Positions 6,945-14,029 of a DNA stretch of 39,304 nucleotides are shown here, one piece after another. Below the pieces are notes generated by a model. That model was not told the DNA's origin. It saw nothing but the letters and a program-made list of their open reading frames with translations, and did no database searches. The DNA is from Clostridiales bacterium. GTDB taxonomy: Bacteria > Bacillota > Clostridia > Oscillospirales > Oscillospiraceae. The stretch is from the NCBI GenBank assembly GCA_029268065.1, contig JAJUHC010000024.1:1-39304 (forward strand), given 5' to 3'. The position numbers and the translations under genes are program-made. Every line of letters starts with the position of its first letter. The stretch's first letter is position 1.

Positions 6945-7541
6945 TCAATACCCCAGTTCTTCTCCTATGATGACGACCTCGGTTTTCTGCATAGTCATGT
7001 TTCTCCAGAGCACGACGAGTCCGTTGCAGATACGCTCCGGGCTTGAACAGTCGTAGCACCTGAGCTCCCCTGTCACGCAGGGCGTCTTCTTGCCGAAGCG
7101 CCTCGCATTGAGCGGAGAGGCAATGTTCCTTGCGCGCCACACGGCTTTGTCGAGGCTCTCGGTTATTTTATTGGTTCCGATTATGATGTATACCTTTTTC
7201 TTGCCGAAAAGCGTGGCCGCGACGCGGTTTCCAGCGCCGTCGATATTTACTATCTCCCCTGTCTCGGATACGGCGTTGGCGCTGCATATATACACGTCAG
7301 CCGAGGCCGCGTTTTTGCGCGCGGGCACCGGCTCCTGCTTCCAGTGCCAGTATACGGTATTGTTTTCGCCGAGGCGCTCAAAAAGCCCCAGGGACTCCAC
7401 GGTCTTGCTGCCCCCGAAGCCTACCGTGGCTCCAGAAAGCTGAGACGATACATAATCCGCCGCCTCACTGCCCGTATTAAAAAACTTGGTTTCAAAGCCG
7501 TGACCTTCAAGGTTCTTCATAGTTTTTTCAATGTCAGCCAT
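6945..7541 (-). CDS. LUD-domain protein (LutC/DUF162-like)
   Basis: A 198-residue stand-alone LUD domain. It has GFGGSKTVESLG near residue 41, NAVSETGEIVNIDGAGNRVA (about 89-108), a TNKITESLDKAV stretch and a C-terminal TGELRCYDCSSPERICN segment, all in family order. Relatives include the lactate-utilisation protein LutC and many stand-alone proteins in anaerobes with no proven role. The Cys pair near the C-terminus is usual in this stand-alone type. The ATG follows AAGGAGG. It forms a two-gene operon with the downstream thioesterase, which hints at a role in acyl-CoA or hydroxyacid metabolism. Confidence 0.82.
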   Translation of the reverse strand: MADIEKTMKNLEGHGFETKFFNTGSEAADYVSSQLSGATVGFGGSKTVESLGLFERLGENNTVYWHWKQEPVPARKNAASADVYICSANAVSETGEIVNIDGAGNRVAATLFGKKKVYIIIGTNKITESLDKAVWRARNIASPLNARRFGKKTPCVTGELRCYDCSSPERICNGLVVLWRNMTMQKTEVVIIGEELGY

Positions 7542-7934
7542 GATTAAGCCTCCTTTCTTGAAAGCTTACCATACTTCGAATCAAATTGGAAGCGTCTATA
7601 TGCACAAAATGGCAGATGCCTCTCTGATATCGCTTATATGGAACTTCTTGGAATGTGTATATATGCAAAATTTTCTATGGAAAAATGTTCTCAACTGCGA
7701 TATTATTGGTATTGTCCCCGGGAGGCCCTGACCTCATTGAAAATATGATACTTGTCATAATTAATTTACAATTTATTTAACAATAACCGATTGTAAATTA
7801 TTAGTCCTGGTAGTAATATATACCCCATGTATCATGCTTCAGGTTAAATTTTTTCAGCGTCTCAATTCAGCGCAAAGCCTGTCACTAAAGCGGCTTTCTC
7901 AGACTCCACAGACAGAAAGGGTTGGCACAGTACA
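7542..7934. other. Divergent intergenic region (LUD gene / adaptor operon)
   Basis: 393 bp without a gene. It is AT-rich and holds two near-identical TATATGCAcAAAAT-type words (7597-7610 and 7660-7673), possibly regulator sites for the LUD operon. It also holds an inverted repeat TTTACAAT...ATTGTAAA (7765-7772, 7790-7797) overlapping the -35 of the rightward promoter. The last 90 bp before the adaptor start is GC-richer. No RNA gene was recognised. Confidence 0.5.
7791..7819 (+). promoter_or_regulatory. Probable sigma-A promoter for the adaptor/ABC/SLH operon
   Basis: TTGTAA (7791-7796), a 17-bp spacer and TAATAT (7814-7819). This leaves a leader of about 110 nt before the ATG at 7935. The -35 sits inside the right arm of the TTTACAAT/ATTGTAAA inverted repeat, which suggests a bound regulator. 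Confidence 0.55.
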
Positions 7935-9719
7935 ATGATTAATCTTCGCATCCCGGGAAAAAAGGAAAACAAGGATCCCGCGGCGGCAGCCGCATCCGAC
8001 AGCAAATCGCCGCAGAGCCAAAAGAAAAAGAAAAAGCTCTCAAAGCGGAGGATCGTTATTATTGCGGTTGTTGTTGTCGTCGCCGCATTTTTTGTGTTTA
8101 AAAATGTATCCGGCAGCAAGAAAACCACAACGACAAGCTATACGGCCGTCGGGGTCGAGCGCAGGAGCATTACCCAGACGCTGAGCGGAAGCGGCACCCT
8201 TCAGCCCGCCGCCTCATATACCGTGACCACGCTCGTAACAGGCGAGGTGCTCAACGCGCCCATAAAGGAAGGCGACAAGGTGAAAAAGGGCGACCTGCTC
8301 TTCGCCATCGACAGCACGGATATGGCTTCGACCATCAACCGCGCCCAGATCACTCTGGCCAACGCACAGACCTCGTACCAGACCAAGCTCAAGAACATGG
8401 ACAACCTGAACGTAAAGACCACGGTGGCGGGCAAAGTGACCAATATCGCCGTCGAGGTCGGCGACGATGTCAAAGCGGGTCAGACCATCGCGACGGTCGT
8501 GGACAGCGAGACGATGACGCTCGTCGTTCCCTTCCCCTCCGACGACGCGGTCAAATTTTACGTCGGCCAGCCGGTTGAGGTGACGCTTGACGGCTCCTTT
8601 GAAAAGCTGAAGGGGACCGTATACAAGGTCGCGGCTACCGACACCATACTTACGGGAAACATAATGGCCCGCAACGTAACCATTGACGTGACAAACCCCG
8701 GCGCAATATCCAACACCCAGACCGCGACGGCCACGATAGGCGACGCGGCCGGCTGCTCAAGCGCCACCTTCGCGTACAAGAACACGACGACCGTCACGGC
8801 GCTCGTAGCAGGAACGGTTTCCAAAATAAACTCGCCCGAGGGCAGCCGCGTTTCAAAAAACCAGACGATTGTGACGCTTACGAGCGACACGCTGTCAAAC
8901 GAGCTCCAGAGCGCGGCCAATTCCGTCAACGACGCGCAGCTCGCTCTGGAGAACAACAGCACAAAGCTCAAAAACTACAACATCACCTCCCCTATCGACG
9001 GCACGGTGGTCCTGAAAAACTATAAGCAGGGCGACAACCTCTACGAAACGGGGCTCAAGCTCTGCGTGGTATACGACCTCTCATACCTGCAGGTTACGAT
9101 GAACGTCGACGAGCTCGATATACCGAACGTCAAGGTCGGGCAGACCGCCACCATAACCGCCGACGCCATTTCCGGCAAAACCTTTACCGGCAAGGTTACT
9201 AAGGTCAGCACGGTCGGAACCACTACAAGCGGCGTGACGACCTATCCCGTCACCATCCAGATAGACGACTTCGGCTCGCTTCTTCCGAGCATGAACGTCA
9301 ACGCGAAGATAATCGTCAACCAGAGCGAGAACGTACTTGCGGTTCCCGTTAATGCGGTCGCCCGCGGCGGACGTGTTCTCGTAAAATCCGAGGGAGCCAC
9401 GGCTACTCCGGGCCAGGCGATAAGCGTAACCTCCGGAAGCACGCCCGAGGGCTTTGAATACGCCACGGTAACCACCGGCCTCAGCGACGGGACCTACATA
9501 GAAATAAAGAGCGGACTGAAGGAAAGCGACGTCATAGCTTACACGAAGCCCACCTCCGGGACAACCAGCTTTGGCCTGTTCGGGCCGCAGCAGCCTCCCC
9601 AACAGCAGCAGCAGTCCCAGTCTAGATCCTCCTCCAGCGGATCCTCCTCCAGCGGATCCTCCAGCGGATCTTCACGCAGCACGACAAGCGGATCCTCAGG
9701 CAGCACGGGGGCCAGATAA
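7935..9719 (+). CDS. MacA/HlyD-like membrane-fusion adaptor with duplicated lipoyl units
   Basis: A 594-residue adaptor subunit of a MacAB-type ABC transporter. A basic N-terminus (KKKKKLSKRR) precedes one membrane helix (residues about 40-55), and the rest is outside the cell. Four half-lipoyl segments are visible: TGEVLNAPIKEGDKVKKGD (about 102), VAGKVTNIAVEVGDDVKAG (about 164), VAGTVSKINSPEGSRVS (about 292) and SPIDGTVVLKNYKQGDN (about 352). The core therefore looks doubled compared with a normal adaptor of about 400 residues. The C-terminus (about 551-594) is Gln-, Ser- and Gly-rich low-complexity sequence encoded by repeated TCCTCCAGCGGA-type units. The ribosome binding site is weak. The ATPase gene follows after 3 bp. 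Confidence 0.85.
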   Translation: MINLRIPGKKENKDPAAAAASDSKSPQSQKKKKKLSKRRIVIIAVVVVVAAFFVFKNVSGSKKTTTTSYTAVGVERRSITQTLSGSGTLQPAASYTVTTLVTGEVLNAPIKEGDKVKKGDLLFAIDSTDMASTINRAQITLANAQTSYQTKLKNMDNLNVKTTVAGKVTNIAVEVGDDVKAGQTIATVVDSETMTLVVPFPSDDAVKFYVGQPVEVTLDGSFEKLKGTVYKVAATDTILTGNIMARNVTIDVTNPGAISNTQTATATIGDAAGCSSATFAYKNTTTVTALVAGTVSKINSPEGSRVSKNQTIVTLTSDTLSNELQSAANSVNDAQLALENNSTKLKNYNITSPIDGTVVLKNYKQGDNLYETGLKLCVVYDLSYLQVTMNVDELDIPNVKVGQTATITADAISGKTFTGKVTKVSTVGTTTSGVTTYPVTIQIDDFGSLLPSMNVNAKIIVNQSENVLAVPVNAVARGGRVLVKSEGATATPGQAISVTSGSTPEGFEYATVTTGLSDGTYIEIKSGLKESDVIAYTKPTSGTTSFGLFGPQQPPQQQQQSQSRSSSSGSSSSGSSSGSSRSTTSGSSGSTGAR

Positions 9720-9722
9720 GCG

Positions 9723-10469
9723 ATGGAAGAAGCACTTATTGAATTCCGCGAGGTCTCAAAGCACTATGTAATGGGCGATACAATCGTTAAAGCCGTGGAT
9801 CTTATTTCCTTCAAAATAATGAAGGGCGAGTTTGTTGCCATTGTCGGTCAGTCCGGCTCCGGAAAATCTACCTGCATGAACATAATCGGCTGCCTCGACG
9901 TCCCGACCGACGGACTGTACCTCATAAACGGGCGCAACGTCGGCGAAATGAACAAAAACGAGCTTTCGGAAATAAGGAACCAGATGATCGGCTTCATCTT
10001 CCAGCAATACAATCTGCTGCCCAAGCTGACAGTCGTCGAAAACGTCGAGGTGCCTCTGATGTACGCGGGAGCTTCAAAGTCGGACAGGCGCAGGAGGGCC
10101 ATAGAAGAGCTCTCAAACGTCGGCCTCGGCGAAAAGCTCAAGCATTATCCGAACCAGCTTTCAGGCGGACAGCAGCAGCGCGTTTCCGTGGCGCGCGCTC
10201 TAGTTGGAAACCCAGCCATCCTGCTTGCTGACGAGCCCACGGGCGCACTCGACTCAAAGACGGGGCGCGAGGTCCTCGCGCTTTTCCAGCGGCTGCACAA
10301 GTCCGGCCGTACCATCGTGCTCATAACGCACGACAACTCCATCGCCGCGACCGCGGAGAGGATTATTCGCCTGGAGGACGGGCACGTCGTTTACGACGGT
10401 CCGACGGACAAGGAAAAGCTCGTCCATGCCGAGCCGACAGAAGGGAGCGCGGAAAATGAGTCTGCTTGA
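9723..10469 (+). CDS. MacB/LolD-type ABC transporter ATP-binding protein
   Basis: A 248-residue ATPase with Walker A GQSGSGKST (residues about 42-50), signature LSGGQQQR, Walker B ILLADEPTGALD and the switch His in LITHD. The DEPTGALDSKTG run is typical of the MacB/LolD/FtsE branch, which couples ATP hydrolysis to mechanical movement of an extracytoplasmic partner rather than to import. Its start lies 3 bp after the adaptor stop and its end overlaps the permease start by 14 bp, so the three subunits are translationally coupled. Confidence 0.92.
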   Translation: MEEALIEFREVSKHYVMGDTIVKAVDLISFKIMKGEFVAIVGQSGSGKSTCMNIIGCLDVPTDGLYLINGRNVGEMNKNELSEIRNQMIGFIFQQYNLLPKLTVVENVEVPLMYAGASKSDRRRRAIEELSNVGLGEKLKHYPNQLSGGQQQRVSVARALVGNPAILLADEPTGALDSKTGREVLALFQRLHKSGRTIVLITHDNSIAATAERIIRLEDGHVVYDGPTDKEKLVHAEPTEGSAENESA

Positions 10470-11652
10470 GTCAGTTGAGCTTTCAATAAAAAACATTCTC
10501 GCAAGTAAACTGCGCGCGCTGCTGACGATGCTCGGCATCATCATAGGCGTCACCGCCGTAATCCTGATAATCGGACTCGGCAACGGCGTGAAGATCTATA
10601 TGGCGGACAGCTTCAAGAGCCTCGGAACCAATACGATAAACGTCATGATAACGGGGCGCGGCTCGTCGTCGCGCAAGATGACCGTAGAGCAAATGTACGA
10701 GCTGGTCGCGAAAAACCCAAAATACCTTTTGCGGCTTTCCCCCTCCGTGAGGATGACGGGAACGGTGAAGATCGGCAACGAAACCTCCTCCACCACAACA
10801 TCGATCGGCGTGAGCGAGGACTATTTCAAGATAAAATCCTACACCATCGCAAGCGGCCGCGGACTGCAGTACAGCGACATTCTGGATCGCAGCTATGTCT
10901 GCGTGGTGGGAAGCTATATCGCCGAGAACTACTTTGCCAACAACGCCCTCGGCAAGACCATCAAGATCGGCGGGGCGTACTTTGAGATAATCGGCGTCAA
11001 CAGCAAGCAGGCCGACAACGCCTCGAGCACCACGGACGACTACATATTCGTTCCCTACACCACCGCGGCGCGCCTTTCCTCCACCGGCACAATAACCAAC
11101 TATGTGGTTGAAATCCCCTCCGTTGACGACAGCTCCGCCGCCATAAAGATAATGAACGACGCGCTTTACGAAATCTTCGCCAACTCCAACTATTACATGG
11201 TCAGGAGCATGGGCGAGATACTCAACACCTTCACGAGCATGGTCAATATCATGGTCATGGTGCTCTCCATAATCGCCGGCATCTCACTGGTCGTCGGCGG
11301 CATAGGCATCATGAACATCATGCTGGTCTCGGTAACGGAGAGGACAAAGGAAATAGGCATCAGGAAAGCTCTCGGCGCGAAAGAAAGATACATTCTTACG
11401 CAGTTCGTGATAGAGGCCGCCACCACGAGCGGTATAGGCGGATTTATAGGAATAGCCCTTGGCTACATTCTTTCCGGCATCGCGACGAGCTTTATCAAGT
11501 CGGCGCTCCAGACCAACCTTCCCGTTTCGCCGACGGCAAGCTCCGCCCTCATGGCCTTCGGCATCTCGGCGGGCATAGGCATAGTGTTCGGCTACCTCCC
11601 CGCGAAAAAGGCCGCCGCGCTTAATCCCATCGACGCACTTCGTAATGAATAA
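10456..11652 (+). CDS. MacB-type ABC transporter permease (FtsX/MacB_PCD)
   Basis: A 398-residue permease with one N-terminal membrane helix (about residues 18-40), a large extracytoplasmic MacB-core domain, and three C-terminal helices with the FtsX signature ERTKEIGIRKALGAK between the first two. The ATG at 10456 (MSLLESVELS, after GGGAGCGG) is preferred over one 30 bp upstream that would only lengthen the overlap with the ATPase gene. With the adaptor and ATPase it forms a complete MacAB-like unit. In Gram-positives these export peptides, antibiotics or envelope-active lipids; the cargo is unknown. Confidence 0.9.
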   Translation: MSLLESVELSIKNILASKLRALLTMLGIIIGVTAVILIIGLGNGVKIYMADSFKSLGTNTINVMITGRGSSSRKMTVEQMYELVAKNPKYLLRLSPSVRMTGTVKIGNETSSTTTSIGVSEDYFKIKSYTIASGRGLQYSDILDRSYVCVVGSYIAENYFANNALGKTIKIGGAYFEIIGVNSKQADNASSTTDDYIFVPYTTAARLSSTGTITNYVVEIPSVDDSSAAIKIMNDALYEIFANSNYYMVRSMGEILNTFTSMVNIMVMVLSIIAGISLVVGGIGIMNIMLVSVTERTKEIGIRKALGAKERYILTQFVIEAATTSGIGGFIGIALGYILSGIATSFIKSALQTNLPVSPTASSALMAFGISAGIGIVFGYLPAKKAAALNPIDALRNE

Positions 11653-11663
11653 GGGGTAAACAT

Positions 11664-13523
11664 ATGAAAAAGATAGTATCCGCGCTTCTCTCATTTGCAA
11701 TCGTATTTTCGCTTGTTTCCGCGGCTCCCGCGGCCGTGGCTGCGGGAAGCACGAGCCGGGAAACCGTTGAGCAGACCATCAGGGCGCTCGGAATTATCGT
11801 GGGCGACGAAAACGGCAACATGAATCTCGGAAGCTATGTCACCAGAGCCGAATTCGCCAAGATGATGGTCGCGGCCTCGGCCTACAAGGACAGCGTCGGA
11901 AAAGGCTCCGGAGTATCTTTGTTCAAGGATGTGAAGCAGGGGCACTGGGCCGTCGAATACATAAAGGTCGCCGTAAACAACGGATGGTTCGTCGGCTACT
12001 CCGACGGCAGCTTCCGCCCCGACAACAACATCGCGCTTGAGGAAACCGCTACCGCGCTTCTGCGCCTTTTGGGCTACACCTCCTCCGACGTCGTCGGCAC
12101 CTTCCCCTATGCCCAGCTTTCCAAGTTCAACGCTCTCGGCCTCAACCAGAACCTTTCGAGGGGCCAGGGTGAGCTGGTGACCCGAAACGACTGCATGACC
12201 ATCTTCTACAACCTCATGACGGTTTCGAACAAGAGCGGGGTGGTCTACGGCAAGTCCCTCGGCTACACGATAAACAGCTCCGGCGAGCTTGACTTCTCGT
12301 CACTCGTCGCCGCGAATATGAAGGGCCCCTTCGTGCTTGACTCAGGCTCGGGCATAGCGGCCAAAATACCCTTCACCACCTCCAACATCTCGGTCTATAA
12401 GAACGGCTCGCCGTCCGACCTCTCCTCCGCCTCTCCCTATGACGTCTATTACTACAACGCCAACATGAGGACGGTCTGGATATATAACAACAGGGTCATC
12501 GGCACCTACACCGCGGCGTCGCCGAGCCGGGTATCCCCGACGTCGGTTACGGTCGCCGGAAACAGCTACACGATAGGCACCTCGGGCGCGGCCTACAAGC
12601 TCTCCTCGATGGGCGGCTTCTCGATAGGCGACACGGTCACCCTCCTCCTTGGCATGGACGGAAGCGTCGTGGACGTGCTTTCGGCCGGAACCACTGATAT
12701 CCCGACTTCGACCTCCACATACATCGGCGTGGTCATATCCTCCGCGCAGGCGAGCTATACCGACAGCAACGGCAGCGTGATTTCCGAAAACAACGTCAAG
12801 GTCGCCTGCACTGACGGCGTAACGCGCCAGTTCTCCGGCTCCAACACGGTTGGAACGATAGTAAGCATAACGATGACCGGCAGCAGCGTCAGCGTCTCGA
12901 ACCTCAGCGAAAAGGGTCTCAGGGGCTTTGTAAGCAGCGACGGAACGAAGCTTGGGGATTATTCCTTCGCAGGAAACGTTGAGATCATGGATACTAACAG
13001 CAAGGGCGCCTATAAGGTAATTTATACCTCACGAATAGCCGGAGCGCTGCTCAACAGCGACGACGTACGCTATTACGAGCTGGATGCAAGCGGCAAAATA
13101 AGGTATCTCATTCTCAACGACGCGACGGGTGACATTCACAGCTACGGAGTGATCACAAAAAGCACTTCGGACGGTCTGAGCTATATCATAAAGGGAACCG
13201 CCGGAAGCACCACCCTTATCAAGGGCGGCGTGGGAGCGTCGGGAGCCATCTTCCGCTACTACGGCAACGGCTCCATAGAGTCGATAAGAAACCTTGGCAG
13301 CATCAACATCGATTCGCTCACATCCCTCTACGCGCTTAGCGGCAGCGCTCAGTACAGGCTCGCCGAGGACGTGCAGGTCTATATAAACTCGGGAACGAAC
13401 TACAATCTTACCAACATCAGCGCCGTTTCGGATTTGAACAAGTATACACTCACCGGCTACTACGACAATTTCAATTACAGCGCGGGCGGCAGGGTGCGCG
13501 TCATAATCGCGACCGAGAATTGA
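11664..13523 (+). CDS. Secreted S-layer-homology (SLH) domain protein
   Basis: A 619-residue secreted protein. A signal peptide (MKK...LLSFAIVFSLVSAAPAAVAA, cleavage near 28) is followed by about three SLH-type repeats within residues 30-195. These include TRAEFAKMMVAAS and GHWAVEYIKVAVNNGWFVGY...SFRPDNNIALEE. SLH domains bind pyruvylated secondary wall polymer and anchor proteins to the wall. The rest is Ser/Thr/Gly-rich beta-type sequence with no recognised catalytic domain. The ATG lies 11 bp after the permease stop behind AAGGGG, so it is co-transcribed with the MacAB-like exporter. It may be a surface partner or client of that exporter (inference). Confidence 0.88.
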   Translation: MKKIVSALLSFAIVFSLVSAAPAAVAAGSTSRETVEQTIRALGIIVGDENGNMNLGSYVTRAEFAKMMVAASAYKDSVGKGSGVSLFKDVKQGHWAVEYIKVAVNNGWFVGYSDGSFRPDNNIALEETATALLRLLGYTSSDVVGTFPYAQLSKFNALGLNQNLSRGQGELVTRNDCMTIFYNLMTVSNKSGVVYGKSLGYTINSSGELDFSSLVAANMKGPFVLDSGSGIAAKIPFTTSNISVYKNGSPSDLSSASPYDVYYYNANMRTVWIYNNRVIGTYTAASPSRVSPTSVTVAGNSYTIGTSGAAYKLSSMGGFSIGDTVTLLLGMDGSVVDVLSAGTTDIPTSTSTYIGVVISSAQASYTDSNGSVISENNVKVACTDGVTRQFSGSNTVGTIVSITMTGSSVSVSNLSEKGLRGFVSSDGTKLGDYSFAGNVEIMDTNSKGAYKVIYTSRIAGALLNSDDVRYYELDASGKIRYLILNDATGDIHSYGVITKSTSDGLSYIIKGTAGSTTLIKGGVGASGAIFRYYGNGSIESIRNLGSINIDSLTSLYALSGSAQYRLAEDVQVYINSGTNYNLTNISAVSDLNKYTLTGYYDNFNYSAGGRVRVIIATEN

Positions 13524-13565
13524 CTTGAGGTCGTCGCATCATCCGTCATAATCAGCGAGGCAAAT

Positions 13566-13597
13566 GGGCCTTATCCGCCGTTCGGCGGATAAGGCCC
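13566..13597. terminator. Strong hairpin after the SLH gene (possible terminator)
   Basis: A perfect 14-bp stem, GGGCCTTATCCGCC (13566-13579) and GGCGGATAAGGCCC (13584-13597), loop GTTC, 42 bp past the SLH stop. It has no U-tract, so it may be an mRNA-stabilising 3' end or a factor-dependent stop. Confidence 0.5.
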
Positions 13598-13750
13598 TGC
13601 GCTTGTCAAGAAGGCATTGTCTTCTGCTCTCGAAAACCCGCATTTTTGCGTTTTGGTCAAAAAAACGGGCTCAAAAACGGCTGACAGGCCCTAAAAACAA
13701 GCCTTCGGAAGAAAAACACGGCCCAATTTTCGAATTTCATCAAATTTTTA

Positions 13751-13779
13751 TTGCATTTTTCAAATTTATCGTATATTAT
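13751..13779 (+). promoter_or_regulatory. Probable promoter of glnN
   Basis: TTGCAT (13751-13756), a 17-bp spacer and TATTAT (13774-13779) in AT-rich DNA. Transcription from about 13786 would give a 5' leader of about 245 nt before the glnN ATG. Confidence 0.55.
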
Positions 13780-13972
13780 TAGTTTCATCAGAAGCGCAGC
13801 GTGAAGCAGGCAATTTTAGCTTAAATCTGAATATGTTTTTTGGCTAAACTGCCAGAGCGTATTTTTGTTTTAAGTCCGCCGGCGTCGATATCGCGGCGCT
13901 CGGTCTGAGGCTTCGTGGCTTGGCAATGTTCCCTGCCGAAGCGTATTTATAAAAAATAGCATGGTCGAAACA

Positions 13973-14013
13973 AAGGCGTTCCGATGTCGAGTCGGTGCGC
14001 CTTATTATTTTTT
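13973..14013 (+). promoter_or_regulatory. Terminator-like hairpin in the glnN leader (candidate attenuator)
   Basis: AAGGCG (13973-13978) pairs with CGCCTT (13998-14003), with an inner CCGA/TCGG stem (13981-13984, 13992-13995). ATTATTTTTT follows at once, then the AGGAGG of glnN at 14015-14020. An intrinsic terminator placed between promoter and ribosome binding site fits premature-termination control. ANTAR-type antitermination is known for nitrogen genes of Clostridia, but a canonical paired ANTAR site could not be confirmed here. Confidence 0.5.
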
Positions 14014-14029
14014 CAGGAGGTAAAAAAAG

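Larger units (their letters stand above)
13524..14029 (+). other. Intergenic region holding the glnN promoter and structured leader
   Basis: 506 bp without a credible gene. It begins with a strong hairpin (13566-13597), passes through AT-rich DNA with a good promoter (13751-13779), and ends in about 245 nt of leader. The leader contains three stem-loops: GGCA..TTTAGC / GCTAAA..TGCC (13809-13853, followed by T-rich 13860-13871), GCTTC..GGCA / TGCC GAAGC (13910-13942), and the terminator-like hairpin at 13973-14003. No known riboswitch consensus was recognised. Confidence 0.6.

Noticed and set aside
13780-14029. T-box or a known riboswitch before glnN
   Set aside because: No T-box core (GGGTGGNACCGCG-type) and no recognised aptamer motif; only an unclassified leader with a terminator is claimed.
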